This document shows positions 7,600 through 16,997 of a DNA stretch of 35,410 bases, one piece after another. Each line of letters starts with the position of its first letter. Position 1 is the stretch's first letter. The stretch is from NCBI GenBank assembly GCA_944324045.1, contig CALUUT010000021.1, positions 1-35,410 on the forward strand, written 5' to 3'. The translations under genes were made by a program, and so were the position numbers. The notes beneath the pieces are model-generated. The model was not told the DNA's origin and did no database searches. It was given only the letters and a program-made list of their open reading frames with translations. Origin of the DNA: an uncultured Desulfovibrionaceae bacterium. Its GTDB lineage: Bacteria > Desulfobacterota > Desulfovibrionia > Desulfovibrionales > Desulfovibrionaceae.

Positions 7600-9545
7600 T
7601 GCAGACCTCCGGTGGTCAGAGCCAGCATGACGACAAGCAGCACAAGGCTTGCGGTATTGCTGACGACAGTCAGTTTGGACTCGCCAAACAGACAGCGGAT
7701 GTAATAGTTGGCGCTTATCGCCTTCTCAGGCTTGTTCATCGGCCCCATAAATCCGGTCGTTCCGTCCGCGGCCGTGGTCTGAATGCCGCTCATGTACGGC
7801 AAAGCGGCCTTGTCCTCGGCATGGGAGCGGGCCGCGCATTTCCAGGCCCAGCGCGCGCCAAGCGCCAGCACGATGAATATCGGATACACCGCGTACACGC
7901 CCATTTTGTCCGTGAACGCGCCTTTGGACAGGTTATACGGCAAGGCCACCATGGGCTCGACGAACGCCTCGTACACCACAGGCGACAAGAACGCGAGCAC
8001 GACCGCGGCTCCGGCCAGAATCAGCAGCGGACCGCGTATGGTTCCGTCCTGATCTTCCGGCGCGGGACGCGCGCCAGGACGCACATTGCCAAGCAAAATT
8101 CCGGCCCAGCGCGCCCAGAAAAGCACCGTCAGGCCGCTGCCCAACGCCAGCATGACCACCAACGGCGCCATGGGCCAGCCCGTGCTCGCCGCCGCTTCTA
8201 TGGTCATCCACTTGCCAAGCAGCATGCCAAAAGGCGGCAGAATCATGCTGGCGATGCCGATGACCATGATGAGCGTCGTGCGCGGCATCACCGAATACAG
8301 CCCGCGCATGTCCTCTATGTCGCGCGAGCCGATGGTCTGTTCCACCGCGCCCATACACAGGAACAAAAGCGCCTTGGACACGGCATGGAACAAAATCAGC
8401 ATGATCGCCGCGGAAATGGCGCCGGGCGTGTTGATGCCCGCGCAGGCCACGATAAGCCCAAGGTTGGCGATGGTCGAGTATGCGAGAATCTTTTTGCCGT
8501 TGCTCTGGCCGACCGCCAAAGCCGACGTGGCGATAAAGGTGAAGGCGCCGAACAGGGCCACCATCGGCGAAAGCGGCGTTCCCGCGTACGCGGGCGCAAG
8601 GCGCAAAACCAGATATACTCCGGCCTTGACCATGGTCGAGGAATGCAGCAGCGCGGAAACCGGCGTGGGCGCGACCATGGCCCCGCACAGCCAGCTCTGG
8701 AACGGAATCTGCGCGGATTTCGTGAATCCGGCGAAACACATAAGCGCCATGGGCAAAAGCAGAACCTTGGCCGCGTTTCCGCCCAACGTTCCATCGCCAA
8801 GCACGGCGCTTAAGCTCAGTTCATGCCCGGAATTGGCCAGCAGCAGCAGCGCCAGCACAAAGCCCACGCCGCCAAGCATATTCATCCACAGCGCTCTGGA
8901 CGCATTTTTTATGGCGACTGGGGTGCCGTCATGCGCGATAAGCGCGAATGAGCACAGAGAGGTCACTTCCCAGAAGAAATACAGCCACTGCAGGCTGTTT
9001 GAAAGCACAAGCCCGTTCATGACCCCCATAAACAAAAGCATGATGCAGAAAAAACGCGGCTCTTTGGTGCGCTCAAGATGCAGGTGCTCCTCATGCGCCC
9101 GCATGTATCCGGTGGCGTACACGCAAATGAACGAGCCCACCAGCGAAATGAGCAAAACCATGATCAGCGAAAGGCTGTCCGCCTGAATTTCAGGGGACGA
9201 GCCGGATTCATGGCCCATGAAGAAATGCAGGTACGCGACCCCGACAATCTGCGCGACCGTGAAAAGAGTCACCAGACTGTTCTTCATCCTGAACGACAAA
9301 TACAGGATGAACAGCAAGAGCGCGAAATCCAGCGTGTTTATGACGCTGTTCACGTCAATGCCGAGAAATGTCTTCGGCGACAGAACAAAGGGACCATGAT
9401 ACGCAAGAAGCAGCGAAGAAACGCCCACCACCGCCGCCGTCGCGAAAATGACCGCCCTGCGCGCCGCCCGTCCCGGCGCGCCCAGCATGACCACGGCCGC
9501 CAGCGCCGGAAAGACTATGCACAGAAGTACAAGTGTGTTTTGCAT
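7596..9545 (-). CDS. echA: Ech hydrogenase membrane subunit A (NuoL/MrpA-like antiporter family)
   Basis: Large membrane subunit that carries out proton or sodium translocation. The 649-residue product has about 14-16 hydrophobic segments and the proton-conducting membrane transporter motifs of NuoL/NuoM, for example FFWEVTSLCSFALIAHD and the block around LLHSSTMVKAGVYLVLR with its conserved Lys. It is the first gene of echABCDEF. The ATG at 9543-9545 has GAGG 5 nt upstream; a GTG two codons earlier is too close to that site. A possible sigma-70 promoter lies about 90-120 nt upstream. Confidence 0.92.
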   Translation of the reverse strand: MQNTLVLLCIVFPALAAVVMLGAPGRAARRAVIFATAAVVGVSSLLLAYHGPFVLSPKTFLGIDVNSVINTLDFALLLFILYLSFRMKNSLVTLFTVAQIVGVAYLHFFMGHESGSSPEIQADSLSLIMVLLISLVGSFICVYATGYMRAHEEHLHLERTKEPRFFCIMLLFMGVMNGLVLSNSLQWLYFFWEVTSLCSFALIAHDGTPVAIKNASRALWMNMLGGVGFVLALLLLANSGHELSLSAVLGDGTLGGNAAKVLLLPMALMCFAGFTKSAQIPFQSWLCGAMVAPTPVSALLHSSTMVKAGVYLVLRLAPAYAGTPLSPMVALFGAFTFIATSALAVGQSNGKKILAYSTIANLGLIVACAGINTPGAISAAIMLILFHAVSKALLFLCMGAVEQTIGSRDIEDMRGLYSVMPRTTLIMVIGIASMILPPFGMLLGKWMTIEAAASTGWPMAPLVVMLALGSGLTVLFWARWAGILLGNVRPGARPAPEDQDGTIRGPLLILAGAAVVLAFLSPVVYEAFVEPMVALPYNLSKGAFTDKMGVYAVYPIFIVLALGARWAWKCAARSHAEDKAALPYMSGIQTTAADGTTGFMGPMNKPEKAISANYYIRCLFGESKLTVVSNTASLVLLVVMLALTTGGLQ

Positions 9546-9608
9546 ACGCACCTCATAAAAAATAAAATACCCCCCCAGCGCACAGCCTTTTGCGGACCGT
9601 GGCCTTTT

Positions 9609-9663
9609 CCCGTTGTCCGCGCAACGGGGCTAAAGTATTGTCACAGCATTCTTGCGCGGTCAA
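9609..9663 (-). promoter_or_regulatory. Candidate promoter and leader hairpin of the ech operon
   Basis: On the minus strand, TTGACC (9658-9663) is followed after 18 bp by AATACT (9634-9639), a plausible sigma-70 pair about 90 nt upstream of echA. Just inside the expected transcript is a 7-bp stem, CCCGTTG/CAACGGG (9609-9615 with 9622-9628). The -10 is only a moderate match, so this is tentative. Confidence 0.35.
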
Positions 9664-10488
9664 GGCTTGCGCATGAACTTTTCAACTTGTTCAAACTTTC
9701 ACGGAAAAAGGCCATAAACAGGACGGAGAAATAAAGAAAACAACATGCCCTTTTAAAGACCTGCCGTATATGCCGCTCTCCTACTGCGGCCTGAAAATCC
9801 GTTTTTGCGGCTAAAAAAACATTGCCGCGAAACGCCGTCCAGGGCTCTGCACAGTAAAAATCCTTGCATATCGCCATGTTGACGCGGCGTACATTGACTG
9901 TTGAGACGACAATGCCGCATTTTTTTACGACCTTAGCGGGAATTAAGGGCCACTTAATGAGAAAAAGAACGAAAACAAGACGCCGTGAAGCCAAAAGACG
10001 AAACGATTCCCCTGAAAGACGCGGATGATCGGAAATCCTCTATGGATTACAGAATCTTCCAGCATGAATAGGTAAATTTTAAAAATTATACGTAATTATA
10101 AACATATAATATATTATAATAATATTATATATGATAATTATTTCTTGTTATAATCTTTTGTGTTCTTGTTCATGATACTCTATATAATAAAAATAATACT
10201 TATAAAAAATTGTTATACCTATGGTAAAGAGAAATGAAACGTAAAAAAGCAGCACGACGCCTGTTGTGGCGCGATTCCCTTTCGGTTTCCCAACTTACGC
10301 CGCGCCCAAGACGCGAGAGGCCGTTTCTGAGACCTTGCGGTCGAAATGATTCTCCTGTCGTTGCAATGCGCCGCATATCCTCCCGCCTTCCGAAAGAGAA
10401 CCATGCTGCGCGCTTTGATGAAAAAAGACCGCACGTCCAGACGGCAGCCGCAACAATCGCGATTGCGAAACGCCCTGATTCCCGCGCA
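9664..10488. other. Gene-poor interval with a very AT-rich island
   Basis: About 820 bp between the ech promoter region and the methyltransferase gene with no recognisable gene; open frames here lack family motifs and good ribosome binding sites. The stretch 10070-10215 is almost pure A/T, in sharp contrast to the GC-rich surroundings. It contains an imperfect inverted repeat around 10094-10139 (AATTAT ... ATAATT) and several TATAAT-like strings. Possible roles are a promoter or nucleoid-protein (HU/IHF/H-NS-like) binding site, an unannotated RNA, or a remnant of transferred DNA. Confidence 0.6.
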
Positions 10489-11361
10489 TCAGACACGCGC
10501 GACGTCTTCTTCATCTTCGCTGGCGGTTTTCCCTTCCGTCTCACAGGATGCGGACTGTCTTGCGTTGCAGGCCAACGCCGGACAAAAGGCAAGCGCTTCT
10601 TTGGTCAGACCAGGGTCAGACGATGCGCCATACAAAAAAAGCGGAGACTCAAACGCAAGTCCGGGACGTCCATTCTTGCGCGCTTCGATAAGCGCCATGC
10701 GCGCGTCTTTGCCCGGCGCGCCGTACACAGGCTTAAGCCGTTTGGGAACAAGACGGTTTTGAACAAGACCTTCCAGGATTTCCTGGAGCCGTTCCGTTCC
10801 AAACACCCCGAAAAAACGCCCGCGATTGCGCAAGGCGTACGCCGCGGCGGCCAGAAAGGCCTGAAGCCCCGCGCCTGTCGCAAATAACGCCGCCGTCCGC
10901 CGTTCGCCGCGCGGCAAACGGCCGCTTCCTGGATTGCGATACGGCGGATTGGCGATCACGATATCCCGGCTTTCCGGGAGCACATCGTCATGTTCTCTGA
11001 TGCCGGCGACATCAGCGCACAACGCCTGGAAAAAAGGCTGCAACCCAAGCCGCAGGGCGTTCCTGTTCGCGGCGCGGACAAGCTCAGGGTCTTTTTCAAT
11101 CCCAAGAATCGCATCCTGAATTCGGGCATCCGGCCCAAGACCAAGCAAAAACGCAAAAGAAACCACGCCGCAGCCTGTCCCAAGCTCAAGGATGGAGCGC
11201 GAAGAAGCGGCAATTCCCAGACTTTTTACGGCAAACGCCGCCAGCAGCAACGCGTCCGCGGAAAAACGGAAGCTGCCCGCGGGCTGTTCAAGCCCTCTGG
11301 GGAAATATGCGCGCGCCGCAGCTATGCAAGGGTCAGGAGCGCCGCGCGCATGGTCGTTCAT
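10489..11361 (-). CDS. TrmN6-like N6-adenine methyltransferase
   Basis: SAM-dependent methyltransferase resembling the tRNA1(Val) A37 N6-methyltransferase family (YfiC/TrmN6). The 290-residue product has the SAM-binding motif ILELGTGCGVVSF near 57-69 (motif I), the acidic IEKDPE of motif II near 89-94, and the catalytic IVIANPPYRNPGSGR near 134-148; NPPY is the adenine-N6 signature. An N-terminal RFSADALLLAAF segment fits the family. The last 40 residues are a polar tail. The ATG at 11359-11361 has GAGGA 8 nt upstream. Methylation of tRNA-Val is inferred from family only. A tRNA-Val gene lies 7 kb away, but that may be coincidence. Confidence 0.78.
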   Translation of the reverse strand: MNDHARGAPDPCIAAARAYFPRGLEQPAGSFRFSADALLLAAFAVKSLGIAASSRSILELGTGCGVVSFAFLLGLGPDARIQDAILGIEKDPELVRAANRNALRLGLQPFFQALCADVAGIREHDDVLPESRDIVIANPPYRNPGSGRLPRGERRTAALFATGAGLQAFLAAAAYALRNRGRFFGVFGTERLQEILEGLVQNRLVPKRLKPVYGAPGKDARMALIEARKNGRPGLAFESPLFLYGASSDPGLTKEALAFCPALACNARQSASCETEGKTASEDEEDVARV

Positions 11362-11395
11362 CAATACATCCTCTGCAATTTGAAACTTCGGTTTT

Positions 11396-11413
11396 CAGGG
11401 CGCATGCGCCCTG
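11396..11413. repeat. 18-bp perfect palindrome
   Basis: CAGGGCGCATGCGCCCTG reads the same on both strands. It sits between the unrecognised membrane-anchored gene (stop at 11477) and the methyltransferase start (11361), 35-52 nt ahead of the latter. There is no T-run on the minus strand. It may be an operator or a weak terminator. Confidence 0.5.
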
Positions 11414-11476
11414 GGCTCTCTGAGTCAAAAAGCCTTGCCGTCTCTTTCCGCAAAGCGGAACAAAACGGGCCGGTCC

Positions 11477-12874
11477 TTACCTGGGGCTGGCCGTCACGGA
11501 AATCCAGGATTCGGGCACAGCGTTTGTTTCAAGCATGTTTTCCAATTCAGAGGCCTGTATCGGCTGAGGAGACTCCACCGCGATGGTCAGGGTTCCGGGA
11601 TTTTCAAAATGCGCGGCCAATCCCTTGCGTATCGCTTCCGGAAGGCGTTCGGACGCGAATGCGTTTTGCAGCTCCCGCACGGTCTCAGGGCTTGCCTTTT
11701 TGAGCCTTTCCAAAAACGAATGGTCCTCAAGCGTCAGGGCCGCCTTGCGCAGGGTCAGGCCGGCTCCAACGGCATCAGGGGCCAGGCGGCTGGCAAGAGG
11801 CCTAAGCGGCAGGCGGCAATCCCCAAGCGCAAGGTCCGCGTCAAACCCGTCTTTAAAGCCGAACCCCATGTCGTTGATCGAAAGGACCATGGTTTTTGTA
11901 TCCACGCTTACGCTCGCCGCGCCGTGCGTCGGGATATAATCGGGATAGCCCATCTTCGCGAACGGACCGAACGCCTCGTCCGCAAGCGTGCGCACAACGT
12001 CAAGCCCGGTGAACTGCAACGTGAAATTCTTGACCGCGCCGCCTTCCATCTTGATTTCAAAAAAACCAAGAGATCTGGCGAAATCGCCGCCCAGGAGAGG
12101 AAAGGCGACGTCCGTCAACGCGATTCCCGTCAAAGGCGGGGTCTCCAGACTGGGTTTTGCAAGCCCCCTGTAATTGATATCCGTCGCCCTAATTGCGCCG
12201 GCGCTCAACAAAAGCTGGCCATACGCCTCAACCCTGTAGCCTTCCATGACGGTTTCAGCGATGTTGCCGTTTTTCACTTCCCGTATCGCGTAGCCTTCCG
12301 TGAAGGCCTTCATGCCTGAATCCATGTCCACGGTTATGGCGCGCATGGTTCCGGAATCCATCTCCACCATGGAGAGCAGCTCCAGAATATCCGTAGTCGC
12401 AAGCAGTTGATTTACCGTCGCGTCGGAACGCAGGGCCACATTGACGTATTCAAGCTCCTCAACGGCGCCTTTTACCTGGCCCATGCCGGTTGAGGATTCA
12501 ACGGCGTATTGTTTCAATACGCACTGTTCCGCAAGCACGCGCCCCGGCTCGTCAAACGCCTCTTTCCCGGCAAAGGCGTCAAAACCGGAAATCATGACTT
12601 CCCCGATTCGACCGGAAACGGGAAGCGACTGCTCTGGAAGGCCATAACGCCGGGCCAGAGACGCAATGTCGATATCCGCCTTGAAGGTCACCCCGGACAG
12701 GACCAGTTTGTTGCTCAAAACGGAATAGGAAATCGTATCCGCCGTCAACGCATAGGGTTCAGGAAGAAGCGCAAGATACTCGCGCACGCTGTCTTCGACC
12801 CTTTTTTGCACATAAAACACAGCCGCACATGCGATGATCACGACGACAATAATCGCACCTATGATTTTTTTCAT
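11477..12874 (-). CDS. Membrane-anchored periplasmic protein of unknown function
   Basis: I do not recognise the family. The 465-residue product begins MKKIIGAIIVVVIIACAAVFYV, one hydrophobic segment (residues 3-22) acting as uncleaved anchor or signal, with the remainder outside the membrane. The rest alternates short beta-type stretches such as YSVLSNKLVLSGVTFKADI and acidic/Gly turns, reminiscent of AsmA-like or DUF945-like periplasmic repeat proteins, but no diagnostic motif is present. A Cys-poor, Leu/Ala-rich composition and no catalytic signature argue against an enzyme. The ATG at 12872-12874 has GAGG 6 nt upstream; an upstream in-frame extension lacks protein-like composition. It is upstream of, and co-directional with, the methyltransferase gene and divergent from the PHP-UvrD gene. 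Confidence 0.7.
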   Translation of the reverse strand: MKKIIGAIIVVVIIACAAVFYVQKRVEDSVREYLALLPEPYALTADTISYSVLSNKLVLSGVTFKADIDIASLARRYGLPEQSLPVSGRIGEVMISGFDAFAGKEAFDEPGRVLAEQCVLKQYAVESSTGMGQVKGAVEELEYVNVALRSDATVNQLLATTDILELLSMVEMDSGTMRAITVDMDSGMKAFTEGYAIREVKNGNIAETVMEGYRVEAYGQLLLSAGAIRATDINYRGLAKPSLETPPLTGIALTDVAFPLLGGDFARSLGFFEIKMEGGAVKNFTLQFTGLDVVRTLADEAFGPFAKMGYPDYIPTHGAASVSVDTKTMVLSINDMGFGFKDGFDADLALGDCRLPLRPLASRLAPDAVGAGLTLRKAALTLEDHSFLERLKKASPETVRELQNAFASERLPEAIRKGLAAHFENPGTLTIAVESPQPIQASELENMLETNAVPESWISVTASPR

Positions 12875-13262
12875 GGCAAGCCTCATTCCAAAAATTAGGG
12901 TTATACACTGCGCCGCGCCTTTGCGCGGCCGCGAAGCCAAAGGAATTCCCGGCGCCGGATTTCGGCCGGATTTCGCGCCGGACCGGCGTTCCTTACGCAC
13001 CTTGTGCCCTAACACGGCTGCAACTGGCAAGAATAATTTATCTGTCTCAAAAAAAGTTCCGCATAACGTTGCGGCGCGCCTTTTTCGGGACGCTTTTTTC
13101 GCCCTTTGCGCAACACCTGTAGAAACAGGGAAAAAGACATTTGGCGAACATGTTTCTTTCTGATATGCAATGAACAGGCGGCATAACGGCCGCGCGCCCG
13201 GCGTCCGGCTGCGCGCCACGCCCTGTTTTTCCACTCTTCGCAAAGGCGGATACGAGGATACC
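12875..13262. other. Divergent intergenic region
   Basis: About 390 bp between two divergent starts, so promoters for both are expected here. I see no gene. A small hairpin (CCTGT-AGAA-ACAGG, about 13117-13130) is present. A weak promoter-like pair for the plus strand is TTGGCG, 17 bp, then TATGCA (about 13140-13168). Neither is strong evidence. Confidence 0.4.
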
Positions 13263-16200
13263 ATGACACAGTTCAGAGCGGATTTGCACATCCATTCCCG
13301 TTTTTCCCGCGCCACAAGCAAAAAACTGACGTTTCCCCTGCTTGCGGCCTGGGCCGGCGTCAAGGGACTTGACGTGCTTGGAACCGGGGATTTCACCCAT
13401 CCCCAATGGCGTGCGGAAATGAAGGAGCATCTGCGCTTTGAGGAAGAAAGCGGTCTTTATGTCCTGAAAGACCCCGCAAGCGTCCAGGAGCCGCCCGACG
13501 CGCCGCGTTCCCGAACCGAAACAACCCCGCGTTTCATGATCCAGGGCGAAATAAGCTCCATCTACAAACGCGACGGCAAGGTGCGCAAAGTGCATAACCT
13601 TGTGTACATGCCGGACCTTGAGGCGGCGGAACGCTTTTGCGTCAGGCTTGGGGAAGCGGGCAACCTGCATTCGGACGGCCGCCCCATTCTCGGTCTTGAC
13701 GCGCGCGACCTTCTGGAAATGGTCCTGGAAACGCATCCCCAGGCGTTTCTCATTCCCGCGCATATCTGGACTCCGTGGTTTTCCCTTTTCGGCTCGAAAT
13801 CCGGATTCGACTCCCTGGAAGAATGCTTCGCCGACCTGTCTCATGAAATCTTCGCCCTTGAGACAGGGCTGTCCTCGGACCCGGACATGAACTGGCTTTG
13901 GAGCGCCCTGGACCGCTATCGCATGGTCTCAAACTCCGACGCCCATTCCGGCGAAAATCTGGCCCGCGAAGCCAACATCTTTTCCGGAACCGTTTCATAC
14001 GCCGGAATCCTTGCGGCCCTTAAAACTCCGCCGGGAACGGACGCGGAAAAAAATCTGGAAACGCGCTTTGAAGGAACCCTGGAATTTTTCCCGGAAGAGG
14101 GCAAATACCACCTTGACGGACACCGCAACTGCGGGGTGTCGCTTGAGCCCTTTGAAAGCCGGAAACTGGGGGGCATCTGCCCGGTGTGCGGCAAGCCTCT
14201 GACCGAAGGGGTCTATACCAGGGTGCTTGACCTTGCGGACCGGACCCAGCCCCGCCGGCCAGAAGGGCAGCCCGGCTACCGCTCCCTTATTCCCCTGCAG
14301 GAAGTGCTTGCGGAAATCGCGGGCAGCGGTCCGAAAAGCCAGAAAGTCTGCCGGCGCTATGAAAGCCTGATCGCCCGGTTCGGCCCGGAACTGGACATTC
14401 TCATGGACGTTCCGGCAGCGGACCTTGCGCGCGCGGACCCGCCTTTGGGCGAAGCCGTGACCAGAATGCGGCGCGGCGACGTCATCCGTCAGGGCGGCTA
14501 TGACGGCGAATACGGCGTCATCCGGGTGTTCACGGACAAGGAACTGCAGGATATCCGCACGTTTGGGCATGTGCGTTCCCCTGGAGCCCAAAGCCTCCTT
14601 GAAGAGCCGACCCCAGGCGGACAAAACGCGGCCCCCGCGCTCTTGCGCAAACCCGACTCCGTCCGGCGCGGGAAAAAAAGCGCCGGCGCTCAAGAACCTG
14701 AACGGCCGGGACCGCTCGTGGAGCCGCGCACGGCCGGAGCCGCCTATACCGGAAGCGTCCGGCTGAAAGCGCGGCCCCAGGCCGCGGAATCCGGGCATGG
14801 ACTGTTGGCATATGGGCACAAAGTCATGCAGGCCATGAAAGCGGCGGTCTCTTCCATGACCGGAAAAGACGAGGACGCCGGGAACACGGCCGCCGCGGCG
14901 CTTTCCGCAGAATTTTCCGCGCAGTTTCCACTGGGCGCGCCCATAAAAATCGTTCCGCGCCCCTGCTCCGCTTCAGGCCAGAGCGAGGACGGCGCGCACG
15001 ACCCTGCGCGCCCGGAACGCGCGGACGCTGAAGCATATCCGGGGGCCGAATCCATCCCCCCGGAATCCGCCCCCAAAGACGCGACGCGCGAAGAAACCGC
15101 GCGCCCCGGCAACCCGGAACAGAAAAAGGCCGTGGACGCGGGACCGGGTCCGGTTCTGGTGCTTGCCGGTCCCGGCACCGGCAAAACGCACACCCTGATC
15201 AGCCGCGTATTGCGGCTCATCAGGGACGGCGTGCCGGCAAACCGCATCCTGACCGTGACCTTTACCCGGCGCGCGGCCATGGAGCTTGACGAACGCCTGA
15301 AAGCGGCCCTTGGCCGCGCCCCGCTTCCGACCGCGGACACGCTGCACGCCCTGGCATTCGCCATGTGGAGCCGGATGCACGACACGCCCGTGCTGCTTTC
15401 GGAAAAAAGCGCGCGCCGGGTGTTCATGGAGGTAAACGCGGGCGAAAAAGCCGCGCTGTTGCGCAACGCCTGGGCCGGAATCAATCTGGCCCGGGAACGT
15501 CAGGAGCCCTGTCCCGCGGAATACGCGACCCTGTTCATGAATTACGAACACCAGAAAAGCTCCTGGAACCTTGCGGATTACACGGACCTTCTGGAATTCT
15601 GGCACGAGCAGATCGCGCACGGGCTTTATCGCGTTCCCTGGACCCATATTCTGGCGGACGAAGTGCAGGACCTCTCTCCGCTCCAGCTTTCCCTGATAAA
15701 AGGGCTTCTCCCGGAATCCGGCAACGGCTTTTTCGGCATCGGCGACCCGGACCAGTCCATCTATTCTTTCCGCGGCGCGCACGGCGACGCCCTTGGGTTC
15801 TTCAAAAAGGCATGGCCGGCGCTGCATGTGAGCGCATTAAAACAAAACTACCGCTCCGCGCCCAAAATCCTGACCGCCGCCGCGGCCCTCATGGACGGGC
15901 ACGGCGTGTCCGGCGCGCTTACGCCCACGGTGTCTTTGCCGGACCAGCTCAAACTCTTCGAGGCTCCCTCCGCGGAAAGCGAAGTCGCCTGGATTGCGGA
16001 TCGCATTGAAGAACTGCTCGGCCCGACCAGCCACACCCTGCTTGACGCCATGCCGCAAAAAACAGCCCCTCTTGGCGACGAACCCCTTGGACCGGGGGAT
16101 ATCGCAGTGCTGGTGCGCGTAAAATCGCTCATTCCCGGACTGCGGACCTTCTTAAACCGCAGGGGGCTGCCCGTGTGCGCCCCTGAACAGGAAGCCTTCT

Positions 16201-16841
16201 GGACCGACGCCCGGGTTCAGGTCATTCTTCAGGCCGCGGGCGTCTTTTTGGGCATTGCGCCCGGACAGGAAGCGGAGCGCATGAACTGCCCGGATCATAT
16301 TCTGGCCAAGGGGCCCTTGCGCATCGCCGCATATCTTCGGGAAACCCCGCCTTTTGACGAACTGTTCTGGCAATCGCCTGAATTCAAGGCTCTGGGCAAA
16401 GCCTTTGAAACCCACGGCGGCTGGCCCGGACTGATCAACTGGGTCAACCTGCAGACCGAGCTTGAGCTTGTGCGCGCCAAAAGCCAGAGAGTGCAGATCA
16501 TGACCATGCACGCCGCCAAGGGCCTTGAGTTTCGCGCCGTGTTTTTGCCCTGTCTTGAAGACGGCCTGCTGCCGTTTCTCGGCGCGGAGGCGTTGACCGG
16601 GCATGTGGTGCGCGACGAGCAGATGAATGTCGAAGAGGAGCGGCGTCTTCTTTATGTGGCCATGACCCGCGCGCGCCAGGCCCTCTATCTGAGCCATGCG
16701 CACAGGCGCACCCTGTACGGCCGGGAAATACGCCTGTCCCTTTCCCGGTTTATCCAAACTCTGCCCGCGGATATTCTGCAACGTTCCACGCTTAAGGAAC
16801 ACCGGGTGCAACGGGCCAAGCAGCTCAGTTTGTTTGATTAG
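13263..16841 (+). CDS. PHP-domain / UvrD-type superfamily 1 helicase fusion
   Basis: A 1192-residue protein in two parts. Residues 1-410 are a PHP-type metal hydrolase-like domain related to the TIGR00375 family: DLHIHSRFSRAT near 7-18, GTGDFTHP near 40-47, a HIWTPWF segment, SDAHSGEN, and a Cys cluster (HRNCG near 291 and CPVCG near 306-309) that may bind zinc. Residues 430-620 are a low-complexity Ala/Pro/Glu linker. Residues 625-1192 are a UvrD/Rep helicase: Walker A AGPGTGKT near 634-641, TFTRRAAMEL, DEVQD near 799-803 (Walker B), GDPDQSIYSFRG, QNYRS, MTMHAAKGLEF and LLYVAMTRAR, so all helicase motifs look intact. A 3'-5' DNA helicase with a nuclease or phosphatase partner domain is inferred. 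The ATG follows GAGGAT by 3 nt. Confidence 0.9.
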   Translation: MTQFRADLHIHSRFSRATSKKLTFPLLAAWAGVKGLDVLGTGDFTHPQWRAEMKEHLRFEEESGLYVLKDPASVQEPPDAPRSRTETTPRFMIQGEISSIYKRDGKVRKVHNLVYMPDLEAAERFCVRLGEAGNLHSDGRPILGLDARDLLEMVLETHPQAFLIPAHIWTPWFSLFGSKSGFDSLEECFADLSHEIFALETGLSSDPDMNWLWSALDRYRMVSNSDAHSGENLAREANIFSGTVSYAGILAALKTPPGTDAEKNLETRFEGTLEFFPEEGKYHLDGHRNCGVSLEPFESRKLGGICPVCGKPLTEGVYTRVLDLADRTQPRRPEGQPGYRSLIPLQEVLAEIAGSGPKSQKVCRRYESLIARFGPELDILMDVPAADLARADPPLGEAVTRMRRGDVIRQGGYDGEYGVIRVFTDKELQDIRTFGHVRSPGAQSLLEEPTPGGQNAAPALLRKPDSVRRGKKSAGAQEPERPGPLVEPRTAGAAYTGSVRLKARPQAAESGHGLLAYGHKVMQAMKAAVSSMTGKDEDAGNTAAAALSAEFSAQFPLGAPIKIVPRPCSASGQSEDGAHDPARPERADAEAYPGAESIPPESAPKDATREETARPGNPEQKKAVDAGPGPVLVLAGPGTGKTHTLISRVLRLIRDGVPANRILTVTFTRRAAMELDERLKAALGRAPLPTADTLHALAFAMWSRMHDTPVLLSEKSARRVFMEVNAGEKAALLRNAWAGINLARERQEPCPAEYATLFMNYEHQKSSWNLADYTDLLEFWHEQIAHGLYRVPWTHILADEVQDLSPLQLSLIKGLLPESGNGFFGIGDPDQSIYSFRGAHGDALGFFKKAWPALHVSALKQNYRSAPKILTAAAALMDGHGVSGALTPTVSLPDQLKLFEAPSAESEVAWIADRIEELLGPTSHTLLDAMPQKTAPLGDEPLGPGDIAVLVRVKSLIPGLRTFLNRRGLPVCAPEQEAFWTDARVQVILQAAGVFLGIAPGQEAERMNCPDHILAKGPLRIAAYLRETPPFDELFWQSPEFKALGKAFETHGGWPGLINWVNLQTELELVRAKSQRVQIMTMHAAKGLEFRAVFLPCLEDGLLPFLGAEALTGHVVRDEQMNVEEERRLLYVAMTRARQALYLSHAHRRTLYGREIRLSLSRFIQTLPADILQRSTLKEHRVQRAKQLSLFD

Positions 16842-16997
16842 CGGGAAAAGGGGAACGGCATCCCTCTTTTTGCCGCGCGTCCTGTTCCATCCGCTGTTTT
16901 GAGGCGGGCGGCAAACCAGAGACGCGCCCGGCAACAGGCCAAAACGCCTTTTCGCCGGACGCGCTGAAACGCGAAAACAAAGCGGCCAAGGAGTCCC

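Noticed and set aside
5935..8813. Two long open frames on the plus strand (5935-7704 and 7599-8813) opposite the ech genes
   Set aside because: They are Arg/His/Gln-rich with no family motifs and are exact shadows of echA-echC, whose minus-strand products are clear.
3894..9545. NADH:quinone oxidoreductase (complex I) fragment
   Set aside because: The large subunit keeps both NiFe CxxC motifs and the six-gene order is that of Ech, so it is a hydrogenase.
9641..9994. A 117-codon minus-strand frame upstream of echA
   Set aside because: No family likeness; it overlaps the likely ech promoter and lacks a ribosome binding site.
10234..10887. A 217-codon plus-strand frame beginning just after the AT island
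   Set aside because: Arg-rich, no motif, and most of it is the shadow of the methyltransferase gene.
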